Source: Lepidodermella squamata
Taxonomy: Eukaryota > Gastrotricha
Assembly (NCBI GenBank): GCA_047495785.1
Contig: JBLDXI010000001.1
Coordinates: 682,001-746,000, forward strand
Direction of reading: 5' to 3'
DNA: 64,000 bases
Shown here: positions 24,913 to 34,225 of the stretch, piece by piece
Numbering within the stretch: position 1 is the first letter of the stretch
How the letters are laid out: every line of letters begins with the position of its first letter
The notes under the pieces: generated by a model
Seen by the model: only the letters and a program-made list of their open reading frames with translations
Told to the model about the DNA's origin: nothing
Databases searched by the model: none
Position numbers and translations under genes: made by a program

Positions 24913-27900
24913 TCAAGTCGAACCACTCGATCCGTCATTGCAGAGAAGTTCAATTTCGCGCAGAAGAGCCGCGTGCCGTTCAACCGAGCAACGACTGGCG
25001 CACATCGATGCCTGTTTTCCGAGGCGGTGGTCGGCTAGCAAGCGCGCCAAAGCCGCGGTGGCAACTTCTAAAATTGGGTCTTTTATTCTTGTGTCATCAG
25101 TCGATGCGCTGTCATCATGCGGCTTTCTCTCAGCAGGCTCGGGACTGCTAGGGGTGGAATGCGAGTTGGCGAATGCGTCAAGACCGAAACGTTCGACAAT
25201 GGCTTCAGCTAAACGACCAGCCATGTCAGTCCATCTGAATTGAAGCAATAATTCAACAGCTGATCGATACTGCCCAACCGAAATCAGCAGCAGCACTGCA
25301 AACATGCGTTGCGACGTTGTTTGTGATATAGTGGACGAGGAAGCAACCAGATGTTGAACGAATTTTTTCACCACATCAGTCTGGTGGTGACCGGGTGTTA
25401 GCGTGCACTTCGCTAATCTGATCGAGTCGAGCCAAAATCCGGACGATTGCAAGTAGCGGCAGGCGTCGTAATGAAGCCCGACTAGACATAGCAGATGAAT
25501 ACCGTCAAAAATGTGCCCGTCTGCCAGTAAATTGGTCGCGACCAATTTCAGCGTAGCCGTTCTCGTGTTGTTCGCAGCCGATGCGTCAATAAGACACGCC
25601 CTATATGCAACGCAAAAAAGTCGGATTATTAATAATTTTTGACACGCGCAAGGTAATTAGGGCAAATGTAGGTGCGGAAAGAATGAAAACACCCTGCACT
25701 AAATGGCATGAGATTTAGTGGAGCGAGACCATTGGCAACATTATGGCGTTTTGTAGAATTATACTTCTGTGTGTCGCAATTGGCTTAATTTTGGCCGCAG
25801 AACTATCTATCAAGGAGTCTCGGGAATTGAGCGAATTGGCCAGGGCCCAGATCGACGGTTACATCATACAGAGAACCAGAAATCGGTAATAAAATATCCT
25901 AACCAACTCAGCATCAACTACTTTTTAGTCTCAGGCGACAAGCCAGCAGACCGCTGCCGTGTCACGTCGAGTATGTTACAATCAAGCTAAGCGAGTTGGA
26001 CGTGTTTCATAACCGGAAGCCCATCCCTGCTGAATTGCGAGTACCCTACTGCGCCGGGGCATGTTTACCAGGTAATAGCGTTAACTATATCTCGTATCAG
26101 ATCAGCTTCCATTTGTTTATTGTAACATTATTTTTGGCTGCAGCTTACGCTTTTGATCAACGATCGCATATTATACTACGCTTAGCCGTCGGTAATGGAG
26201 TTGGATGTGTACCTAACAGCGATACACTTCCGCCTCCTCTAAACCAAACCATTTTCAGCTTCAATTCCCTGAGCAGCTCGTTCGACAAGATTGTTATCGA
26301 CAAGTTGCTCATTACTAGCTGCAAATGTGTGGGCTAAAATAATACTGATCACGCTTATGAAGAGGTGGAGGTGGAAAATAAAACCGAATTTGTCTATGCC
26401 TTGGCTATTATTGTTCTATTCAATATCTGAGAGATAACTTACTTTAGCCAATCTTGAATAAATTTAGGGTCAGAAGGCTGAGTTGCCAATAGGGCCGATG
26501 CAGCAGATTCTTGATCGCCATAAGATCCCAAAACATCCGCCAGTCTTCGGCGATGCTGCGGGGTTTCAGCGGTAGAAATTTGTCGACGCAAGCAGTCCAA
26601 AGCATGATTCTTGAAGTCTGAATCATTGCAAGCAAGGCCCATTGACGAGGGTAGGGAGCCTTGCTTGTCTCCCAAATAATATTTCACGGCTAACCAAAAT
26701 CTGTACTCTAAGTCAGCACCCATAATTCGAGCAACCAAAGCGCATCGCTCGGCTTTGTTTTCAGTTTTTTGCAAAAACGGCCAATAAGGCACTAGCCAGG
26801 AAGCAGGCCAGTCGTTGGCGTTTTCATGCTCACTTTGAGCCATCAAGCGATGGGTTGTTGCTAATTTACCTCCATCAGCGACCAAGAAAGGCGAAAGAAG
26901 GTCAGGGCGGCGGATTCGGGCCGAAACGGGGCAGTTATCGAATTGAAAGTCAAAATTTAAAATTCGAATAGCACCAGAAGTCATGGCAAGAACCGGAATT
27001 CCTGGAGCCCAGAAATCGGCATCGATTGCTCGTGAAACAAGACCCCCAGTAGTCGAGGCTTCTGAACGCACTTTCAACGAATTAGTTATTTCGCCGGATT
27101 CAGCATTACACAAATCGCAAGATCCATCCGAATACAACGCTAGAAACATGTAATTTCGGCGACCCGGCGAGAAGACTAGACGCCGAATGGAATTGCCGGA
27201 ATATTTGTTCGTCGAAATGGAAATATAGCGCTTCTCGATTATGTTTTCAACAATTATTTTTCCGTCAAACTCAGCCGCCAAGATGTAGCGACCTTTCCAA
27301 GCCAACGCAGTGACAGCTGAGGAAACATGGACGTCGAAATTAAGTGACTTCTCTTGAGCACTTTTTCCGCTGAATACAAAGCGCAGCAAACGCCCGGATA
27401 CGCTTATGATGATCAGCTCATCGAAATGAGCCAATTGAGGCGGAGGTGCGAGGCTAGGGTCTGACATCGAGGGTGTCGGAGATGATCTAGGATCATCGTT
27501 ATCACTGGCAGAGCGATTTACTCGTCGGCGCGCCCATTGAGCAGATGAAGCCTGAACTGCAAGGGATCTAACAACGTGATGTGTATCCAAGTCCCAGATA
27601 TCAACAGCCCCGGATCCGTAAATGACAACTGCTAAATAGCCTGATGGTGAGCAGTTAATGCTAACAATCGGGCTGCCATCACTCCGAGAACTCTTCAACT
27701 GGTTAACTTTTCCTGATGGCAAAGAAATGACGTATAACTCGTTTTTGACGGTTGAAGTGTTTGTTCCCGGGTCGATAGATTGCGTCACCAAGCTAGGCCC
27801 TCCAATAACTCCGGCGCAAACAAGCCGCTTCGAACCGGCCCAGTCGATTGCAGTGACTGGAAGAGGCGAAACAGCGAAATCATTTTCAAGGCTACCGCTA

Positions 27901-29334
27901 GCTAAGTTTACAATCTGGACGCTTCCATTTTGACAACCAATAGCAACTAGGGGGCGATAGCCAGCCAAATCCCCAGATGCAAACCCAGGCACGATTCGCA
28001 TGCAGCAGATACCGCCACTGTGACCCGAATATAAGCCACTCAGAGCAAATCCAAGGTTGGTCGAATTGATGCGGTTTTGCAAACGCCATAAAAATAAACG
28101 GCCAGAACTCATCAAAACTGCATACTGTCTTTCCCCGACTGGCTCGGGGGCGGCGGCCAAGGGTTTAGCCTGTCTCGGCAACCTCAAGGCATCAGTTTGT
28201 GCAGCCAATACGTACCGAATATTGGAATAACTTTGCATAGTAATCATCTGTGAGGACTGCGACGTGCCGTCTTCGCTCGGGGTTACAGCTTGGCTGTTGT
28301 CTCCAACGACTGCGTTGATTTGCCTGAAGCTAAGTTGACCAGAATCGTGCACTGCAATGAATTCGTTTGCGTAAGTACTGAAGAAAACTTGGAAGAACGT
28401 TGATGCGATCTTTTCCAGCGAAATGCTGCAAACGCTGATGCCAATGTCAATGTCGAATATGAAAATATCGCGAGGGAAGACGAATATTGCGTGATCGCGA
28501 TAATGAGGGTGAAACGAAAACTGAATGCAGTCTTTCAGTGAGCACTGCTCCAAGTCAGCCGACTGTAAGCGTTCGTCTTTGGCAGGAATTAAATACTTTG
28601 GACGAAGAATTTCGCCCCTCTTCGAGTAAACAAAATAAGTAGAGCCAGAATCCTTGGGCTCGTTTTCCACGTCCAAGTTGAAGTAAATAAATAGCGAAGT
28701 AGACCCAATAACTAAAGAGAAAAAATATTCAGAAAATTAGGAGAAATAATAATATGATGCTTACCTGCCAGTTGCAGAGGATTAAGCGGATTTGGTGTGA
28801 CTGATTGAAGAACATCGTTGAATGGCTGTGTCCACAAAGGAGATGCTGTTCTGTCTTTGTAAGACCAGGCAGAAATAACATTGGTGTGAACAACCAATAA
28901 AATATCGTTCTGAGCTGACGGAGTAAGCCAGTGCAGGTCCTTCACACATTTTTTGGCGTCCTGAAAAGAAGCCAACATAGCCCCTTTTACCGCGTCCCAT
29001 ACGACTACAAGACCAGAGTTGTCCGCCGACGCTAGCCACAGATGAGGACGGTCGGATGTATTGTAAGTAACAGACGGTTGCTTCCATACTGTCTTTACGA
29101 CGACAGCTGAATGATTTTCCAAAGATTGCACCAGCTTTACTGATTGCACGTGAACGATATTGACGATGTTCTGACACCCAAAAGCAATAAATCCATGACT
29201 ACCCCTGTATTTCAATTTACCAAGAAAAGTGAATGGAAAAGTGGCAATTTCTCAAATAATTACCATGACAGCGAATTTTTATTGCCAGCTGTACAGTTGC
29301 TGCAAATCGACTTGGGGCTCAATATTGTTTCCAT
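24913..29334 (-). CDS. WDR11: WDR11 homologue
   Basis: Exons 29334-29264, 29204-28765, 28711-26443 and 25600-24913; 1,155 residues (human 1,224). WDR11 is a double beta-propeller scaffold that, with FAM91A1, captures vesicles at the trans-Golgi and acts in ciliogenesis and Hedgehog signalling. The start of the second exon, WGSHGFIAFGCQ, matches the family N-terminus. WD-type strands run to about residue 770. The tail with KLVATNLLADG and CRYLQSSGFW matches the conserved helical C-terminus. The short first exon (24 codons) was found by reading upstream to a GT donor; its joined codon restores the WG pair. Introns are 59, 53 and 842 nt. The last is about 15 times longer than the others because it contains another gene on the plus strand. 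The ATG lies 194 bp after the Rab stop. Confidence 0.93.
25743..26337 (+). CDS. small secreted cystine-knot ligand, TGF-beta/GDNF-like, nested in WDR11
   Basis: Exons 25743-25885, 25929-26071 and 26144-26337; 159 residues. A signal peptide (about 1-19, IILLCVAIGLILA) is followed by a very short pro-region and a basic site (RLRR, ends at 51). The mature part is about 108 residues with six cysteines: C59, C89, C93, C117, C155, C157. The C-A-G-A-C core, the Gly-Cys-Val-Pro segment and the terminal C-K-C match the TGF-beta superfamily knot. The first strand (CHVEY...KLSEL) and YCAGAC look most like GDNF-family ligands such as neurturin. It has one cysteine where most members have the CC pair, so the inter-chain cysteine would be absent. 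An N-glycosylation motif lies at N129. Introns are 43 and 72 nt; the second is in frame and stop-free. The whole gene sits antisense inside the 842-bp WDR11 intron. Family membership is inferred from the cysteine pattern; splicing is well supported by phase. Confidence 0.75.
26377..26382 (+). terminator. poly(A) signal of the nested ligand gene
   Basis: AATAAA, 40 nt after the ligand stop codon and 60 nt before the WDR11 exon on the other strand. It shows that the nested gene ends inside the WDR11 intron. Confidence 0.6.
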
Positions 29335-29528
29335 TAAATTTTAATCTAAGAAAAGATGAAAATATATAAAATAAGCCATCAATATTTGGATCGTAAAGCT
29401 TGATTAATCACAATGAAAAGCTAAATGCGCGATTGTTGTGAGCGTAGTATCTGAAAACTTAAATCATAGCTGCGAAGCTTGCTGCAAAAAGTAGATTCAA
29501 GGTATCAAAGAATCACAAATCATGAAGG

Positions 29529-30549
29529 CTAACAGCACTTTGAATAGGAGAATGTCCGATCGTTACTGGTATTTTCAGTAGTGTTTTGCTCAACTCTGAT
29601 GGCTGAGCTTGACGTCTGTCTCGTTGTTTGTGACATAATAGTTGGATTTCGCAACAATGCGAAAGCTATGTCAGAAAACATTTTCTCAACGTTTTCACCA
29701 GACTTAGCAGAGCACTCAATGAACGGAATACCAAACTCGAGTGATAGCTGCTTTCCGCGTTCCTTAGTTATTTGCCTCTGCTCTTCCATGTCGATTTTAT
29801 TGCCAACTAAAACACGCTCTACCCCATCTTTCGCGTTTTGCAGAACTTGCCTCATCCAGTTGATGACATTTTCAAAGGACTCTCTGCGGGTGATGTCATA
29901 AACCAAAAGAATTCCGTGCGCATTACGATAGTAAGAAACAGTGATCGTATGAAATCTCTCCTGTCCAGCGGTATCCCTAAAATATATAAATTCTTAGAAC
30001 CCAATATTCAATAGAGAACCTGGCTCAAGCAGTAGCGCAACGGCTATACTTCTAACAAATAACCTAAGCTGATAATCACAATAGGCAAGCATAATAAGAT
30101 GTATAAATCGAGACCCGCATTCCAAGACGATCTTTGCCTCTCACCTCGCTTTCATTTCAAATTGAAATAAATAATTTTCGTGGATATCTAGCTTGCGATA
30201 ATGCAATATTAACCATTCCACCGAAAAGACTAACTTTATCGAAGCAGCAAGCAGCAGAAAAGTTCAATATTATGTGCAAGCCAGTGCACTATCAGCAAAC
30301 CATATTTGAAGGCGGATTTTCTTGCCCCCAATATCAACTGTTTTGATTTTGAAATCTATACCTACAATGAAAACCACCCGAGACTTAATAAAATTACGAA
30401 GTTCCAGGCATTAACGACGCACCGATTGTAGCGATGAATGACTGTCTAAAGGAATCATCGCAAAATCGAAATATGAGACAGGTCTTCCCAACACCTGAGT
30501 CGCCAATTAACAGCAGTTTGAACAAATGGTCGTAAGGTTTTTTTGCCAT
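29529..30549 (-). CDS. Rab small GTPase, Rab8/Rab10 type
   Basis: Exons 30549-30423, 30361-30301 and 29976-29529; 211 residues. Rab GTPases recruit effectors to membranes in exocytic and ciliary traffic. All nucleotide motifs are present: GDSGVGKT near residue 15, TIGIDFK in switch [17 protein letters not shown] and ECSAK. The protein ends in CC for double geranylgeranylation. The N-terminus [19 protein letters not shown] and the FHTIT motif favour Rab10; the Rab8/10/13 group is secure but the exact paralogue is not. Introns are 61 and 324 nt. It is divergent from WDPCP, with about 950 bp between the starts, and 194 bp upstream of WDR11 on its own strand. Confidence 0.92.
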
Positions 30550-31501
30550 TTCTATTTGGAAAAGATGCAAAATGCTGTCTGAAAACATTGCATGGAGAGT
30601 AAAGATCATGAGTAGACAATAACTTTAAAAATTCCATGGAAGATGAATGTTACTCTTGCTTGTTCTTGCACATAAACAAGAATCCAATATTGGGAGAGAA
30701 GATTCCGCTCAAGGCCTAAGTAAAGCAAACCTCGAACCATACTCGACCCACTTCAAATAATCTAAACGATCCTGACATTAATTAAACATGGAAGAGTATC
30801 AACTGCTACAGGACTCTGCTGCGCTCGTAAGCGTCTCTCTTGCGTCTTGCGAGGGCAACGTAACCTGTCTCCAGCTTTTCAGCTATTTGGCAAGAAATAT
30901 TTGTCCGAGTATTCATTTGTCGCTTAACGCTTAGTAGCCCTCGATAAATATATATTTAATAAGTAGAAATAAAATTTCTTTATGTATAAAATGCCTTTAT
31001 GTGTTTTAAATTGTTATCTTGTTTATTTAATCAAAACTGCTTTCTGAAGGTTGTTTGAATACCCCGGTGAAACGGCGAACTTCGTTTCATTTTTGGCGGT
31101 TGTGGTGCAGAAAAGGTGACCCCTTGCCTTTGCAGTCTCGCGTCGGATATGATGTCGGCTGTCCCTCTGTGTCTCTAATGTCTGAATGTCTGATAGTGGC
31201 TGGTGGCTGTAATCAAAGTTGAACTGTTTACTGCCAGTTAACTACCATTTGGTAGACATTAATGCGTCAATTGCATACAAATGTTCATTGTTTTTGCAGT
31301 TAGGTTTAGATCACAGCTACCAATAACCCTAATCCCAAATCTCTAATAGCCTGACCCCTAACAAAACGAAATGCTCGATGCTCGCAATTATGCTCCTTCT
31401 CTGTGCCTGCGGAATCATTAGCATTTGTTATTAATTTCTAAAAAGTTGAACCGTTCTTCATAGTGTTTACAATTTTTCACTTGAAGTCATAATATTCAGC
31501 A
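30550..31501. promoter_or_regulatory. divergent intergenic region between Rab and WDPCP
   Basis: About 950 bp between two divergent start codons, so it must carry both promoters unless either gene has distant 5' exons. I see no gene, no clear TATA box and no repeat. The role is inferred from position only. Confidence 0.4.
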
Positions 31502-33625
31502 ATGCTCCCATTCGAACTTAATTGGATGGAAACGGCTCCAAAACGATCGTTTCGCGAACGTTTCGATTCATCAAAGCGAGAAATTAACAAGGCTCTAATA
31601 GCTCTGTCGAAATCCCGAATCATTTCGGTTACCTGGCTAGGACCGAACAGAGCCAGATTCTTTTTATCGAATGGATCATTTATCGCTTTCGACATGTCAG
31701 ACGGGGCTACCCAATCTGGCGCTTCTGTCTACGGATTAATAGCCGCGGCCTCCTGTGACGATTTTCTCCAACAGCAACTGGAAGCATCTTTCCATGAAGT
31801 CATGGATGCCTACTTGACCAATGAGTATGCTATTCTAGTTTGTGGTACGACTCAGCAAGGCGCAACGTCTGCGAATGCAGATCTTGGTGGGAATTACCTT
31901 AATTTCGTTTATTTTGGTCGAAGGCATGTCGGTGAGTTCCTGTGAAAGTTATTGCTTCCGCTCTATTCAGCTTAATTTTTTACAGGTAAAGGATGCGAAC
32001 AGCCATCTCAATTGGACCCTCACGTTCAAACCCTCCCGTTGAGTAATCCAGCGGCTGCCTCGAAGCGAGACCGTAAATTGCCTCATCAAGTAGCCACCAC
32101 CAATGACGTTCGGCCATCTAAAAACGACCGACTCAGGCTGTCTATTAATTCATCGCAGGATATTTTTGCCGTTTGGTGGAGCAATTTCAATATCGTTGGC
32201 ATTGGAGCCACGGTGGATCAGCCTCCACAGGCTGACGATAGCATCAACGGATCTGCACGCTGCGGTGGAGCTTTACTGTTCCGTATTAATGTCGCGTTGT
32301 GCACATTGGTGCCACTGGCTGCGATTTCACCAGTTCAAGATCAAAAATTACTGCTGATTTCTTTCAGCAACACTGCTGCAAGTGAAATGGTTGTAGTCGA
32401 ATGGGGCCGGAAAGATCAAAATAAAGCGAACTATCTAGTTATTTCTACATCTACCTACCTCATTGACCAAGACGATCTCGTCAGGTTGAATTCTTCGCCG
32501 CTTCTCATCCCAGACAAGAATCGTCAAATGATTCCATCACTGGCCGCCATGTCACCTCGCGATGACAGACTAATTGTTGCACTCCAGAGCGGACATTTGT
32601 TTTTGATAAATATTCGTTCGAATGTAGTCGCAGCAAGTTCATCAAGGTTCAGTTCTGGAATTCTGTCTATTGCTTGGCATCCGACAGGCTCACTGTTTGC
32701 CGTGATGGATACCAATGGAAAGCTGCATTTAATGGATCTCGGTCTTACTGCTTTGAATCTATTCCAATTGAAAAACGAAGCCGCCGCATTATCACCATCG
32801 TCAAAGCCAGCTTCCTTCGTTGAATTGGGAGATTTTGAAGGTGGAGCTAGAAGTGGCATGTTTTACCCAATTTTGAGCTGGAATCCTGAAGCGCGTCAAA
32901 ACAGTCAGGAGCTTGATAAAACGCTGAGGAATATTAGCGACCAATCAACTGGCCATGGCAAGAACCACGGCACTCTTTTAATAACTTGGAACGGTCTTCG
33001 CGGCATTGGCGTTTTTCGCCTGATGTTACCTAAAGCTCCAACGTCGTCGTACCTTATTCGTCATTGGCTTTCTCTAGCAAACGCTAACGGTTATCCGGCG
33101 AATCAACGCGGGAAACATCGCGCCGACCCTGCTCTGACAGCTGCTGTTGCAATTGTTTCAGCTCTCGATTTTGATACGGATGGCGAGCAGGCTGTGCGAT
33201 GTGTCGCAATGACAGCTACTGCCCTGCTGCGGCAACGCCCGATGGATGCAATTATTGATGCGTTGTTGGAGAAATGTTTAGCTTCTTTTTGCAACCCAGT
33301 TGCTCCGATTAGCGATGTTACAAAACTTGAATTCGGACCTGCCATTGCTCAAATATTAAGGCGTAGAGCCCTTCATTTACTACGTCATGGTCGTCTTGAA
33401 GCTGCGTTCGATGTTGCAGCTAATCAGCTCCCGAAACCCGCCACGGATCTGCTGGCAGATACATTTTACGCGGCTTTGGAACGCGGTGAATTGGCCCTCG
33501 CAAAAGCTGCGTATTCTCGCGCGAGACAACAAGTGGCGCGGGCTTCTCTGGCTATCGAAACGCCTATTCTAGCTGGTCAGAATTTGGCGGATCAAAACGA
33601 CGAGGAAGAAGTCCATAGCTTTTAA
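31502..33625 (+). CDS. WDPCP: WDPCP / fritz planar-cell-polarity effector
   Basis: Exons 31502-31931 and 31986-33625 (54-nt intron); 689 residues (human about 746). WDPCP is a CPLANE subunit needed for ciliogenesis and planar polarity. Propeller-like strands are seen, for example SGILSIAWHPTGSLFAV and GKLHLMDL, with the equivalent human segment at the same place. The best match is the C-terminal helical block: RRALHLLRHGRLEAAFDVA and YAALERGELALAKAAYSRA align with the human repeats that contain DIHYLALDKGELALAEVA. The N-terminus is shorter than human WDPCP, so an upstream exon may be missing from this model. A poly(A) signal follows 150 nt after the stop, and LSM7 begins 196 bp downstream. 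Confidence 0.83.
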
Positions 33626-33776
33626 AAATATAGCGTTTTCCATTTCTATGCAATGAGTATAATCATGTGATCTTTTTATATCTCGATCTCATTCCTCAAA
33701 TATACTTGTTTTTCTTGTGCTCAATTGTTGATGCTGGTCTGCAATAATATCGTTTGATATCCCATTTATTTATGAC

Positions 33777-33782
33777 AATAAA
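33777..33782 (+). terminator. poly(A) signal of WDPCP
   Basis: AATAAA about 150 nt after the WDPCP stop and 40 nt before the LSM7 start codon. The two transcription units are almost contiguous. Confidence 0.6.
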
Positions 33783-33821
33783 ATATTTCGCTGTTTAGAT
33801 TTTTATTGATTTATAAGGGAA

Positions 33822-34133
33822 ATGGGTGATCGCGGTCAGCAGAAGAAGAAAGAGACTATTCTCGACTTTTCGAAATATATTGATAAAACCATTCGCGTTA
33901 AATTTGCTGGCGGTCGCGAAGCTTCTGGCGTTTTGAAAGGATTCGACCAACTGTTGAATCTCGTCCTCGACAACTGCGTCGAGTACTTGCGTGACCCCGA
34001 TGATCCTTACAAGCTAACCGATGACACACGTTACCTGGGTCTAGTTGTTTGCCGCGGTCCTGCCATCACGCTGATCTGCCCAGCCGATTCGATGGAGTTG
34101 CTCCACGAAAACCCTTTCATTCAACACGATTAA
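33822..34133 (+). CDS. LSM7: LSM7, U6 snRNA-associated Sm-like protein
   Basis: Single exon, 103 residues, the same length as human LSM7. It is one of seven subunits of the LSM2-8 ring (U6 snRNA 3' end, nucleus) and the LSM1-7 ring (mRNA decapping, cytoplasm). The Sm1 motif is visible (TIRVKFAGGREASGVLKGFD, then LNLVLD) and Sm2 follows (LGLVVCRGPAITLI). It lies between WDPCP (196 bp) and RFWD3 (92 bp) on the same strand. The stop codon overlaps an AATAAA signal. It is one of the few intronless genes here. Confidence 0.97.
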   Translation: MGDRGQQKKKETILDFSKYIDKTIRVKFAGGREASGVLKGFDQLLNLVLDNCVEYLRDPDDPYKLTDDTRYLGLVVCRGPAITLICPADSMELLHENPFIQHD

Positions 34134-34137
34134 TAAA
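34132..34137 (+). terminator. poly(A) signal overlapping the LSM7 stop
   Basis: The stop triplet is the start of TAATAAA, so AATAAA begins within it. A pyrimidine-rich tract ending in AG (near 34209) lies between this signal and the RFWD3 ATG and could be a 3' splice acceptor. Confidence 0.55.
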
Positions 34138-34225
34138 CTTGCTTTTTTCAAAGATTTCTTTCGTGAAAAATTTTGTGTTTAAGCGTATATTGTTTCTGTT
34201 GCTTATTAGGGGTTTTAAACTCGTC

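Noticed and set aside
26072-26143. Reading the ligand gene through its second intron as one exon
   Set aside because: The stretch has GT..AG ends and a hydrophobic, unrelated sequence; removing it restores normal spacing between knot cysteines. Retention as an isoform cannot be excluded.
31301-31370. CCCTAA-like motifs suggesting an internal telomeric repeat
   Set aside because: Only scattered single copies, with no tandem array.
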